A stretch of DNA of 64,000 bases, taken from the NCBI RefSeq assembly GCF_001667035.1, contig NZ_LZIR01000085.1:16625-80624 (forward strand). Reading direction: 5' to 3'. This document shows positions 33,465 through 41,770 of the stretch, in pieces. Each line of letters begins with the position of its first letter. The first letter of the stretch is position 1. The notes under the pieces are model-generated. The model was not told the DNA's origin and did not search any database. It was given only the letters and a program-made list of their open reading frames with translations. The stretch is from Mycobacterium sp. 852002-51057_SCH5723018 (GTDB taxonomy: Bacteria > Actinomycetota > Actinomycetes > Mycobacteriales > Mycobacteriaceae). Position numbers and translations under genes: made by a program.

Positions 33465-33722
33465 TCAGCCCGCGTCGAAGTACGAGGTTTCCAGCATGTC
33501 GTGCACGGCCTTGGCGTGCACCCGGAAGGACCGCCCGACGCGCACCGCCGGCAGCTCGCCGTTGTGCACCAGCCGGTAGACCGTCATCTTGGAGACGCGC
33601 ATCAGCGCTGCCACTTCGGCGACGGTGAGAAATTGTGTCCTGGCCTGCTGGCCATCGACGGAACCGGTGTCCCGCCCCTTACCTGCGGAATCTCGCGCCG
33701 ATGGCCCGTTCGTAGACGTCAT
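33465..33722 (-). CDS. Excisionase/BldC-like DNA-binding protein, Rv0500A-like
   Basis: An 85-residue protein with a MerR-like winged HTH of the excisionase/BldC type. The core reads FLTVAEVAALMRVSKMTVYR, followed by LVHNGELPAVRVGRSFRVH. A disordered N-terminus of about 28 residues precedes it. Such small proteins act as developmental or nutritional regulators in actinobacteria. It is conserved next to proC in mycobacteria. The targets are unknown. Confidence 0.88.
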   Translation of the reverse strand: MTSTNGPSARDSAGKGRDTGSVDGQQARTQFLTVAEVAALMRVSKMTVYRLVHNGELPAVRVGRSFRVHAKAVHDMLETSYFDAG

Positions 33723-33861
33723 CGCAACCCAATCGTGTCAGGCCCGCGCAATGCCAACGGCTTCCCCTCCGCTGGCCCCACACGTGCATACAGAAAGGAG
33801 AATAGCGGGACTAGTGGGGTTACTGGTACTGGTGAGGGACAATCGGTCCGAAATTCTTGAA

Positions 33862-34734
33862 TTATTCCGATGTAATTCTTAGCTGCTCAGAGCGCCTTTT
33901 GGCGGCCTGAACGGCGGCGTCGACGGCCGCCCGTAATCCTCCCCGTTCCAGTTCGCGCAGACCAGCGGCCGTGGTGCCGCCGGGCGACGTGATGGTCGCA
34001 CGCAGCTGCGCCGCCGTGGTGTCCGCGCGCGTTCCCGCCGCCTCGCCTTGGGTCGTCCGGTCCGAGTCCATCCGTTCCAGCAGCATCGCCGCCGACCCCG
34101 CGATCGTCTGCGCGGTCAGGTCGGTGGCGACCTCCCGGCTCAGACCTGCCGCGACGCCGGCGTCCACCAGCGCCTCGACCATCAGAAAGAAGTACGCCGG
34201 CCCCGAACCGGACAGAGCGGTCACCGCGTCCATGTGCGATTCCGGGACGGTCAGGACGCCGCCGACGGAGTCGAACAGCGCCGAGACCTCTTCGAGCTGG
34301 GGCAGCGTGACGAAACGGCCCTTGGCCAGCGCCGTCACACCCGCGCCCACCAAGGCGGCGGCGTTCGGCATCGCCCGCACCACCGGCGTTCCGGCCGGCA
34401 GCTTGGACTCGAAGTAGGTGATCGTGATGCCGGCCGCGACCGTGACGAACACCTGCTCGGCGCTGTCGGTCTCGGCGGCGCCCGCCGCGCGGGCCAGGTC
34501 GGCCATCACCGACTCGACGTCGCCCGGCTTGACGGCGACGACGACGAACGTCGCGTTCTCCACCGCGTCTGTCACCGAAGCCACCCGCACCGAATAGCTG
34601 TCGGCCAGGTACTCGGCGCGCTCGGGCACCCGTTCGACCACCACCAGGTCCTTGACCTGCCGGCCCGCGCGCAGCAGACCCGACAGCAGTGCCTCCCCGA
34701 TGCTGCCGCCGCCGACGATCGCGATTCTTGCCAT
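33862..34734 (-). CDS. proC: Pyrroline-5-carboxylate reductase
   Basis: A 290-residue ProC, which reduces pyrroline-5-carboxylate to proline with NAD(P)H. The cofactor loop is IAIVGGGSIGEALLSGLL. The conserved RAMPNAAALVGAG segment and the proline-binding signature (ALSGSGPAYFFLMVEALVDA, then TTQGEAAG) are present. ATG 34734 is used rather than a frame extending four codons upstream. It is the fifth gene of the ppx1 operon. Confidence 0.95.
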   Translation of the reverse strand: MARIAIVGGGSIGEALLSGLLRAGRQVKDLVVVERVPERAEYLADSYSVRVASVTDAVENATFVVVAVKPGDVESVMADLARAAGAAETDSAEQVFVTVAAGITITYFESKLPAGTPVVRAMPNAAALVGAGVTALAKGRFVTLPQLEEVSALFDSVGGVLTVPESHMDAVTALSGSGPAYFFLMVEALVDAGVAAGLSREVATDLTAQTIAGSAAMLLERMDSDRTTQGEAAGTRADTTAAQLRATITSPGGTTAAGLRELERGGLRAAVDAAVQAAKRRSEQLRITSE

Positions 34735-34770
34735 GCCGCAAAGCATCGCAGACGGGACGGCCGAGCCGCG

Positions 34771-35613
34771 CTACTGGGCGGGAACCAGCGCCAGTTGGCG
34801 GGCTTGCACCACGAGGTGGCCCAGGCTGTCGACCACGGTGTGGTCTTCGTCGAACCAGTCGTGCCCGATTTCGGTGCAGGTGGCGATGATTCGCAGCCAG
34901 CCGTCGGCGGGCAGCCCGCGCAGGAAGGCGGTGAGCTGCACGGTGGGCGCCCAGCCGGTGCGATCCACCGCAAAGGTCACCGGCGCCGACAGATCGCCGC
35001 ACATGAGCGCGAACAGCGCGTCGGGAGCCACGTCGCGCGGGCGCGCCCACATCTGGATCACCGGCGGCCGCCCGTCCCCTCCATCCCCGCGCGGCGCCAG
35101 CGTCGACAGCAGCGGCCGCACGTCGCAGCCCTCGCCGAGGTGCACCAGGCCGGCCAGCGGGTGGCCGGGCCCGATGGGCGCGATGTCGTCGGGCGGTTCC
35201 GGCGCCATCAGGTCCAGCACCGGGTTCGCCGACAGCAGCGGCTTGGAGTGGCCACCAGGGGGAAAGTGCTCGGGCTCGCCGAGGTTGACCACGGCGTGCA
35301 CCGCGGTCCGGTCGTCCTGGGTGAGCTCGACGTCCACCACGCTGATCCGGCGGCCGCGCTTGCGGATGGAGGCCACCAGCCGCATGGGCCCCGGGTCGGG
35401 CGCCCACAGGAAGCTTGCCGACACGGCGACGGGCTGCAGGACCGCTTCGTCCGGCGAGCCGCCGCACGCGGTGCGCGCGGCGTTGGCGCACAGCGCCAGC
35501 ATCGCGCCCCCGTGCACCTTGGGCCCAATGGTCCAGTGTTTGTCGAGCTCGCCGTGATAGACGCCGGGGGCGGCCTCCCGCAGCGCCATCGCGCTGGTGA
35601 ATAACGCGGTCAA
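34771..35613 (-). CDS. Acyl-CoA thioesterase-like double hot-dog protein, Rv0499-like
   Basis: A 280-residue thioesterase-superfamily protein with two hot-dog repeats. The first repeat carries the substrate-site segment KVHGGAMLALCANAA, and the second ends in HDWFDEDHTVVDSLGHLV, a typical late signature of the TesB-like group. The frame begins at a TTG at 35613; an ATG at 35589 is a possible alternative. It probably hydrolyses acyl-CoA, substrate unknown. It sits between the TIM-barrel gene and proC on one transcript. Confidence 0.8.
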   Translation of the reverse strand: MTALFTSAMALREAAPGVYHGELDKHWTIGPKVHGGAMLALCANAARTACGGSPDEAVLQPVAVSASFLWAPDPGPMRLVASIRKRGRRISVVDVELTQDDRTAVHAVVNLGEPEHFPPGGHSKPLLSANPVLDLMAPEPPDDIAPIGPGHPLAGLVHLGEGCDVRPLLSTLAPRGDGGDGRPPVIQMWARPRDVAPDALFALMCGDLSAPVTFAVDRTGWAPTVQLTAFLRGLPADGWLRIIATCTEIGHDWFDEDHTVVDSLGHLVVQARQLALVPAQ

Positions 35614-35641
35614 TGTTCTCCTGTGTTCTTCCTGGGTTTCG

Positions 35642-36484
35642 TCAGCGCATCAGGTGCGTGCGGGCGAACTGCAACGATTCGGCGAGCATGGCTTCGCGCT
35701 CGTGGGCCGAACGCGCGCTCGAGGTGGACACCTCGAGGATCACGTGACCCGCGAAGCGCCCGCCGGCCAGCATCTGGCACACCTCCGCGGTGGGCTGGGT
35801 GCCGCGGCCAGGCACCAGGTGCTCGTCGGCGGGCAGGCCGCTGCCGTCGCACAGGTGCAGGTGGACCAGGCCCTCGCCCATCCGCTGCGCCATGTCCAGT
35901 GAATCGGTGCCCGCGGTCGAGGTGTGGGACAGGTCCAGCGTGTAGTGGGCGTGGTCGCCGTCCAGCGGGTCGTAGGACGGCGAGAACGCCGAGATCGCCG
36001 GGCCCGGGCCGCCGCCGCGCTTGCGCATCCGTTCCCGCGACTGGCCGACGCCGAAAAACCGGTCCGCGCGGAACGGGAACATGTTTTCCACGGCGATCAT
36101 CACGTCGCTCGAGGCTTCCAGGGTCGAGACCTGCTCGCTGAAGCCCTCGGCGTAGCGGCGTTGCCAGCGGAACGGTGGATGCACGACGACGGTCTGCGCG
36201 CCCAATTGCTCGGCGGCACGCACGCTGCGTTCCAGCTTGGGGATCGGGTTGGCGCCCCAGACGCGTTGCGAGATCAGCAGGCAGGGTGCATGCACCGACA
36301 GCACGGGCACGCGGTAGCTACGGGACAGCTTCTTGACGGCGTCGATGTCCTGGCTGACCGACTCGCTCCACACCATCAGCTCGACGCCGTCATAGCCCAG
36401 CCGCTCGGCGTACTCGAACGCGGCCTCGGCCCTCAATGGGTACACGGATGCCGTCGACAGGCCGACTTTGATCGCTGGGCGCAC
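35642..36484 (-). CDS. Sugar-phosphate isomerase/epimerase-like TIM-barrel protein, Rv0498-like
   Basis: A 280-residue xylose-isomerase-like TIM barrel. Metal-site landmarks include VELMVWSE (strand 2), VLSVHAPC, VVVHPP, VENMFPF, YTLDLSHTST and VHLHLCD. These match the order of His/Glu/Asp ligands in AP-endonuclease-2-type barrels. The protein is the same length as the M. tuberculosis homologue as I recall it. Sugar isomerase activity is a family guess. It lies 28 bases after the membrane-protein gene in the ppx1 operon. Confidence 0.82.
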   Translation of the reverse strand: MRPAIKVGLSTASVYPLRAEAAFEYAERLGYDGVELMVWSESVSQDIDAVKKLSRSYRVPVLSVHAPCLLISQRVWGANPIPKLERSVRAAEQLGAQTVVVHPPFRWQRRYAEGFSEQVSTLEASSDVMIAVENMFPFRADRFFGVGQSRERMRKRGGGPGPAISAFSPSYDPLDGDHAHYTLDLSHTSTAGTDSLDMAQRMGEGLVHLHLCDGSGLPADEHLVPGRGTQPTAEVCQMLAGGRFAGHVILEVSTSSARSAHEREAMLAESLQFARTHLMR

Positions 36485-36512
36485 CGGTCCGCGTGGCTCT
36501 GAGTAGGTCTGC

Positions 36513-37508
36513 CTAGCCCGACTGCAACGACAGCGCCAGGGGACCCAGCGTGATCAGCGCACCCACCGCCACCGCGATGAGCGTGCTGCCGATGTCCTCG
36601 GTCTTGCGCACCACCCGGACCCCCACCACCAGGCCCAGGATGACCAGCACCGAAAGCACCAAGGCGACGATGCTGTTCCAGCGCCACAGTTGATCGAACG
36701 CGACGAACAGCCCGGCGCCGAACACGACGGCCAGAATCGACTGCAACACGATCAGGCTGCCGTGCCACAGCGACTCGAGCCTGCCCTCGTGGACCCCTTT
36801 GGTCGCGCCCGCGGGATGGGGCTCGGTGTCGAGGTGATCGTCGTGGAGTTCTTGGTCTTCGTGCGCCTGCTCGCCGCCGCGCCCTCGGGCGACCTCATCG
36901 GCAAGGGTCTGCCCGCCGAACAGCGTGTTGTCCGACTGCAGGTAGGAGCGCACGTATGCCGAGTCCTCCGACGCCGGTTCGGCGTCGCGCACCTCGGAAT
37001 CCATCACGTCCACCGGGATGTCGGCGTAATGGTCCACCGGGTCGGGGCTCATGTCCTCGGCACCGGAGGGCTCCGCGTTGTGCGTCTCGGCCTGGCGCAG
37101 GGGGCGTGGGTAGGCGCTGCGCTCGGGGCCCGACGCGCGCGCGGGCTGCGGCGGAGACTTCGGCCAGCGCGGCTCCGGTTCGGACCAGTAGGCGGGCTTG
37201 GGCCGGTCTTCGGTGATTTCCTCAGGGGCCACCGCGTCGGAGACGGATGCGGGCCGCGCCTGCTCGGCCGGTTCGGCTACCTGGACCGCGCCGTTGGCCT
37301 CGCGCTCTGCGTCGTCGTGCTCCTCGTCATGGATGACCGGAATCTCGCCGGTGAGCTCGGCGACGGTGACCGCGTCGCTGTCGCCGCGCCGACGGCGGCG
37401 CCGCCGGGTGACCGCCGGGGCGCCGATGGTTCCATTTCTGGCCAGCAATTCGGCCACCGAGATCGGCCGAGTGCCGGGACTCTCGGTCTCGGAGTGTGGT
37501 CCGGTCAT
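36513..37508 (-). CDS. Disordered/membrane protein, Rv0497-like
   Basis: A 331-residue protein. The first 245 residues are acidic, Pro/Glu/Ala-rich and probably disordered, with an RRRRRRRGDSD run near the start. The C-terminus holds three transmembrane helices: SLIVLQSILAVVFGAGLFVA, IVALVLSVLVILGLVVGV and TLIAVAVGALITLGPLALSL. It overlaps the ppx1 stop by ATGA. Function unknown; it is a constant partner of ppx1 in mycobacteria. Confidence 0.8.
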   Translation of the reverse strand: MTGPHSETESPGTRPISVAELLARNGTIGAPAVTRRRRRRRGDSDAVTVAELTGEIPVIHDEEHDDAEREANGAVQVAEPAEQARPASVSDAVAPEEITEDRPKPAYWSEPEPRWPKSPPQPARASGPERSAYPRPLRQAETHNAEPSGAEDMSPDPVDHYADIPVDVMDSEVRDAEPASEDSAYVRSYLQSDNTLFGGQTLADEVARGRGGEQAHEDQELHDDHLDTEPHPAGATKGVHEGRLESLWHGSLIVLQSILAVVFGAGLFVAFDQLWRWNSIVALVLSVLVILGLVVGVRVVRKTEDIGSTLIAVAVGALITLGPLALSLQSG

Positions 37509-38521
37509 GATTTGTCGCCTCTCGATCGGTGGGAGTTCCGATCTGCTTTCTGACCTTTAGCATCCCGCACCGAGCTGCCGACGAGTGGAGTTCCGTCGGC
37601 TTCGCTGTCGAGTTTGCGCAAGATGAGACCTTCCCGTAATGCCCACGGGCAGATATCCACCGCTTCGATCGACAGCGCTCGCATGCTTGCCTCGGCCACC
37701 AGGGCACCCGCCACGATCTGTGGTGCCCGCTCGGCGCTTACTCCTTCCAGTTCTGCCCGGTCAGCGGTCGTCATCCTAGAGATGAAAGCTATGAGTTGCC
37801 TGAGGCCGTTTGCTGTAAGTGTCCTCTTCACCCGCGGCCCCGCCGCCGCCCGCGCCGCGCCGGTGAGCCGCGCCAGGGAGCGAAACGTCTTCGACGTGGC
37901 GACCGCCAGGTCCGGGCTGCCGGCTTCGAGCACCTGCACGCCGGCCTCCGCCAGCTCGGCGTCCAGCCAGTCCCGCAGCATCGCCACCCGGCGCCGCCCC
38001 GGGGGATCGTCGGGCAGCCATTCGCGGGTCAGCCGTCCGGCGCCCAGCGGCAACGACAACGCGACCTCGGGATCCTCGTCGACGCCGCTGGACAATTCCA
38101 GCGAGCCCCCGCCGATGTCCAGGTTGATGATTCGCCCGGCGCTCCAGCCGTACCAGCGGCGCACGGCCAGGAAGGTCAGCCGCGATTCGTCGACCCCGGT
38201 CAGCACCTGCAACTCGACGCCGGTCTCCTTGCGCACCCGGGCCAGCACGTCATCGGAGTTCTCGGCGTCGCGGACCGCGGACGTGGCGAACGCCATCAGC
38301 TCCGCGCAGCCCGAGCTGTCGGCGATCTTGGCGAGCTCGTCGAGCGTGGAAATCAACTTTTCGGCGCCGCGCTTGGTGAGCTTGCCCGAGCCGTCGATTG
38401 ACTCCGAGAGCCGCAGGGTGGCCTTCGTCGAACTCATGGGCGTGGGATGCCCACCGCGGTGGGCATCGACCACCAGCAGATGAACCGTGTTGCTGCCCAC
38501 GTCGAGCACGCCCAATCGCAC
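37505..38521 (-). CDS. ppx1: Exopolyphosphatase/GppA family phosphatase Ppx1
   Basis: A 338-residue Ppx/GppA protein. The ASKHA phosphate loop is LGVLDVGSNTVHLLVVDAHR; the second phosphate loop is NLDIGGGSLELS. The C-terminal FISRMTTADRAELEGVSAER is typical. It removes phosphate from polyphosphate or from pppGpp. I chose GTG 38521 because the conserved domain begins there; the upstream open frame (to 38797) runs through a tandem repeat. It heads the operon that continues to proC. Confidence 0.9.
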   Translation of the reverse strand: MRLGVLDVGSNTVHLLVVDAHRGGHPTPMSSTKATLRLSESIDGSGKLTKRGAEKLISTLDELAKIADSSGCAELMAFATSAVRDAENSDDVLARVRKETGVELQVLTGVDESRLTFLAVRRWYGWSAGRIINLDIGGGSLELSSGVDEDPEVALSLPLGAGRLTREWLPDDPPGRRRVAMLRDWLDAELAEAGVQVLEAGSPDLAVATSKTFRSLARLTGAARAAAGPRVKRTLTANGLRQLIAFISRMTTADRAELEGVSAERAPQIVAGALVAEASMRALSIEAVDICPWALREGLILRKLDSEADGTPLVGSSVRDAKGQKADRNSHRSRGDKS

Positions 38522-38540
38522 AGAAAACAAACTAGTCGGG

Positions 38541-38770
38541 CGAAGATGCGCGCCGCGCAGCGGCGGGAGGAGGAGCCCGACCACTTCAGCACAGCGGGCG
38601 ACGATGCCCGCCGCGCAGCGGCGGGAGGAGGAATCCGACAACTCAGCACAGCGGGCGACGATGCCCGCCGCGCAGCGGCGGGAGCAGGAACCCGCCAATT
38701 CAACACAGCGGGCGACGATGCCCGCCGCGCAACGGCGGGAGCTGGGGGCACCTCCCAGCCGCGCAGCGGC
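38541..38770. repeat. 57-bp tandem repeat (VNTR-like) between ppx1 and the Rv0495c-like gene
   Basis: Four copies begin at 38541, 38599, 38656 and 38713, with a period of 57-58 bp; the last is partial and diverged. Each copy holds the palindrome CCCGCCGCGCAGCGGCGGG (8-bp arms, GCA loop), for example at 38607-38625. A separate small hairpin, GCTGGGGGCACCTCCCAGC, follows the last copy. The array lies in the 392-bp gap between two divergent genes, so it may sit in the leader of either transcript. The frames across it are open but do not look like protein. Confidence 0.88.
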
Positions 38771-38913
38771 GAGGGGGCGAACCCGACAACTCAGCACAGC
38801 GCGGGGCGGTGCGGCTCACTTTGCGCCCTGTTCCGTCGCAGCGCAGTCCACGACCGCCTGGCCCGGAGTGTCAGCGGCCTAGCCCGCCGCAACGGTGGTC
38901 TAACGTTGCAAAC

Positions 38914-39708
38914 GTGGCGAATTCACACCCAGGACCGGTCCGGCCGGGTCAAGAGGTCGAGCTGGATTTCGCCCGCGAGTGGGTGGAGTTCTACGACCCG
39001 GACGATCCCGAGCACCTGATCGCGGCCGACCTCACCTGGCTGCTGTCGCGCTGGACGTGTGTGTTCGGCACACCGGCATGCCGCGGCACGGTGGCGGGCC
39101 GCCCCGACGACGGATGTTGCTCGCACGGCGCGTTCTTGTCCGACGACGACGACCGCGCCCGGCTGGACGACGCGGTGAAGAAACTGACCGACGATGATTG
39201 GCAATTCCGCGAAAAAGGCTTGGGCCGCAAGGGTTATCTGGAACTCGACGAGCATGAGGGCCAACCCCAGTACCGCACCCGCAAGCACAAGGATGCGTGC
39301 ATCTTCTTGAACCGGCCCGGCTTCCCCGCGGGCGCCGGCTGCGCGCTGCACACCAAAGCCCTCAAGCTGGGCGTGCCGCCGCTGACCATGAAACCCGATG
39401 TCTGCTGGCAATTGCCGATCCGGCGCAGCCAGGAGTGGGTGACCCGGCCCGACGGCACCGAGATCCTCAAGACCACCGTCACCGAATTTGATCGCCGCGG
39501 CTGGGGATCCGGCGGCGCGGACCTGCACTGGTATTGCACCGGCGATCCGGCCGCCCACATCGGCGCCAAACAGGTGTGGGAGACCCTGGCCGACGAACTC
39601 ACTGAGCTGCTCGGCGCCAAGGCCTACGGCGAACTGGCCGCAATGTGCAAGCGGCGCAGCAAGTTAGGGCTCATCGCGGTGCACCCGGCGACCCGCATCG
39701 CCGAGTAG
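38914..39708 (+). CDS. Cysteine-rich protein of unknown function, Rv0495c-like
   Basis: A 264-residue soluble protein with many cysteines: CVFGTPACRG, DGCCSHG, DACIFLN, GCALH and DVCWQLP. This arrangement resembles zinc or iron-sulfur proteins (a YkgJ-like pattern). It begins at GTG 38914 (VANSHPGPVRPGQEVELDF); the frame open upstream into the repeat region is not used. It is divergent from ppx1. I can name no function; metal or cluster binding is inferred from the cysteines. Confidence 0.78.
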   Translation: MANSHPGPVRPGQEVELDFAREWVEFYDPDDPEHLIAADLTWLLSRWTCVFGTPACRGTVAGRPDDGCCSHGAFLSDDDDRARLDDAVKKLTDDDWQFREKGLGRKGYLELDEHEGQPQYRTRKHKDACIFLNRPGFPAGAGCALHTKALKLGVPPLTMKPDVCWQLPIRRSQEWVTRPDGTEILKTTVTEFDRRGWGSGGADLHWYCTGDPAAHIGAKQVWETLADELTELLGAKAYGELAAMCKRRSKLGLIAVHPATRIAE

Positions 39709-39732
39709 CCGCGGGGTAGGCCGCGGCATAGG

Positions 39733-40671
39733 TCAACCGTCAAGCGGCCCCGGACGGCTGCAGGATTTATCGTCGGGTGCGGCCGAGCCGTCCCCCGCCG
39801 GGGCGTCCTTACTGGGTGGCACGACGCCGTCGTCCGGCTGCCGACCGTCGACGCCGACCGATTCCGGTCGCACCGCCGCACGCCCTGTTTTCTGGCCGGG
39901 ATGCTGTCCTGGGCGCTGCGGCAGGAGAATCACCAGCGCGACGATTATGGCCGCCATGACCGCGGAAGCCAGCGGGCGGCTCAAATTCAGGCCGCCGTGG
40001 CTGACAGGCTTATCGAGGAAATCGCCCACGGTGGCACCGAGAGGCCGGGTCAGAATGAACGCGATCCAGAACAGGGTGACACGCGACACGCTTGTCCAGT
40101 AATACATGGCCGCCACGGCGGCGAGGCCTGCGAGGAATACCAGCGCACCGCCTTCGTAGCCCAGCCCGCCCGTGTCGGCGAGCCAATCTCCGAGTGCCGT
40201 GCCAAGGGTCTGCGAAAACGTGATGGTGGCCCAGTAGAACGCCTCGACCTTCGGCGTCGAAACGGTGTTGACCGACACCGTTCCCTCCGACCAGTACCAG
40301 AGCCCCAAGGTGGCCAACAGGCAGCACAACAGCAGCAGCGACCCGCCCGTGTAGCCGATGCCCAGTGATCGGTCGGCGAAGTCGGCTAACGTCGTGCCGA
40401 ACGTCGTCGAGGCGACGATCGTCGCCCAGTAGAGAGCCGGATGGAAGCGCTTGGCGACGACCTGCGCGACTACGAGCACCACCAGCGCACCGCCGAAAAT
40501 CGCGACACCGACCAGATAGCCCCAATTTTCGAACTTATCGGCGTGGAACACCGTCATCGTCACGGCGTCGCCGCCCGTCTCGCCCAGTGTGGTCGCCAAG
40601 ATCTTGATGACCCAGAAGCCCAGGGTGACTGCCGGTACCTTGCTCAAAGCCTGTTTCGTCGCATCACTCAT
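39733..40671 (-). CDS. DUF347-repeat membrane protein
   Basis: A 312-residue polytopic protein built of four repeats of about 60 residues. Each repeat has an aromatic, a T/S stretch and a Gly-x3-Asp pattern. The repeat cores read FWVIKILATTLGETGGD, YWATIVASTTFGTTLAD, YWATITFSQTLGTALGD and FWIAFILTRPLGATVGD. The C-terminal 60 residues are disordered and charged. This is the DUF347/COG4705 type, of unknown function, possibly a transporter or receptor. It is convergent with the cysteine-rich gene. Confidence 0.85.
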   Translation of the reverse strand: MSDATKQALSKVPAVTLGFWVIKILATTLGETGGDAVTMTVFHADKFENWGYLVGVAIFGGALVVLVVAQVVAKRFHPALYWATIVASTTFGTTLADFADRSLGIGYTGGSLLLLCCLLATLGLWYWSEGTVSVNTVSTPKVEAFYWATITFSQTLGTALGDWLADTGGLGYEGGALVFLAGLAAVAAMYYWTSVSRVTLFWIAFILTRPLGATVGDFLDKPVSHGGLNLSRPLASAVMAAIIVALVILLPQRPGQHPGQKTGRAAVRPESVGVDGRQPDDGVVPPSKDAPAGDGSAAPDDKSCSRPGPLDG

Positions 40672-41014
40672 GGAATGATGGCCTCCCGCTTTCCCGGAGC
40701 GGCGTTGACGAACGGTCGTACCGATCGACCAACGCGCGTGACGTAACCCACCCGCGTACCCGCTGCGGCATTGCAGCGGACGCTGTCAGACACAAGCTAA
40801 CGAGCGCGGATGAGATTTCGCTGTGGACCGCTGTGTTCTGGCTTACATGTGCTGGCAGTGTTTACGGTACCGCCGCGGCGTGGCTCGTAGCGGGCTCTCA
40901 GCGCCGGTGCCTGACACTGGCCGCGCGGGCACAAGGCGCGCCCGCGGATTCGATCCGATTCCGGCCAACCCCAACGACCCAACGGCCGACTGGTCACACA
41001 ACCGGTCTGAGCGC
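40672..41014. other. Intergenic region upstream of the DUF347 gene
   Basis: This 343-bp stretch lies between the DUF347 gene start and the stop of the GntR gene. It contains a perfect 7-bp inverted repeat, CCGCTGC with GCAGCGG, at 40760-40779 and no open frame with coding character. It should hold the promoter of the DUF347 gene. I see no convincing core promoter motif. Confidence 0.5.
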
Positions 41015-41734
41015 TCAGCTGCCTTGTGTTTTGTAAGACAAAACCATTCGCACCGCGCTGGCTTGCAGGTAGGCCTCGACGGCCGCGGCGGCCGCCTCCG
41101 CGTCGCGGGTTACCACGGCCTCGGTGATGGCCTGTAGGTCGGCGAGCACCGGGGCGGGGTCGTCGTAGGCGCCGGTGAGCTCGTGCTCGCGGCCGCCGAA
41201 AGCGTGCTCGACCCAGCGATACAACAGGCCCAGCGCGCGATTGCGACTGCTGTGGATGAGCACCCGGAAGTAAGCGAGGTCGGCGGCCTGGCGCGTCGCG
41301 GCGCTCTCCGCGTCGCGGACGGCGGCCAGCGCCGCGCGCAGCGCGTCGGGGTCCTCGGGCGCGCTGCGCTGCGCCGCTAAGCGGCCGATCAACGGGCCGA
41401 GGCCCGCCCGGATCTCCAGCAGCTCGGCCAGGAACTCGGGCCCCAGCTTGCGGACCAGCGCCTCGACCACCGCGGGGTGGGTCAGCGCCTCGGGGTCGCG
41501 CACCACGTTGCCGCTGCCGTGCCGGGCCTCGATGAGGCCCATCTGCTGCAGCCGGGCCAGACCCTGGCGCAGCGACGTGCGGTTGACGTTGAGCTGCTCG
41601 GCCAGCTCCCGCTCGGGCGGCAGCGTCGAGCCGGGCGGGAAGGCGCCGTCCAGGATCGCGTCGGCGATGGTGGCGGCGACCTGTTCGTCCACCCGCTGCC
41701 GATCGGGCGGCTGCAGCGCACTTGACTGGTTCAT
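41015..41734 (-). CDS. FadR-subfamily GntR regulator, Rv0494-like
   Basis: A 239-residue GntR regulator. The winged HTH reads ILDGAFPPGSTLPPERELAE followed by LNVNRTSLRQGLARLQQMGL. The C-terminal FCD-type ligand domain is all-helical, with VLIHSSRNRALGLLYRWVE. In M. tuberculosis, Rv0494 is described as a lipid-responsive FadR-type regulator that binds its own promoter. ATG 41734 lies inside an inverted repeat, which could be the operator. It is divergent from the Rv0493c-like gene. Confidence 0.9.
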   Translation of the reverse strand: MNQSSALQPPDRQRVDEQVAATIADAILDGAFPPGSTLPPERELAEQLNVNRTSLRQGLARLQQMGLIEARHGSGNVVRDPEALTHPAVVEALVRKLGPEFLAELLEIRAGLGPLIGRLAAQRSAPEDPDALRAALAAVRDAESAATRQAADLAYFRVLIHSSRNRALGLLYRWVEHAFGGREHELTGAYDDPAPVLADLQAITEAVVTRDAEAAAAAVEAYLQASAVRMVLSYKTQGS

Positions 41735-41747
41735 TGGCTCAACCAAT
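41733..41747. promoter_or_regulatory. Operator-like palindrome ATTGG-N5-CCAAT overlapping the GntR start
   Basis: The perfect inverted repeat ATTGGCTCAACCAAT spans the start codon of the GntR gene and lies 23 bases upstream of the divergent Rv0493c-like GTG. GntR/FadR proteins often bind palindromes of this size to control themselves and the divergent gene. Binding here is inferred from symmetry and position. Confidence 0.5.
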
Positions 41748-41770
41748 ATAGTGGACAGACCGGACCGGAG

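Noticed and set aside
38541..38770. 57-bp array considered as a CRISPR array
   Set aside because: The units are contiguous repeats without distinct spacers, and no cas genes are nearby.
38522..38797. N-terminal extension of Ppx1 through the 57-bp repeats
   Set aside because: The conserved Ppx/GppA domain begins at GTG 38521; the extension would encode repeated low-complexity sequence with no family match.
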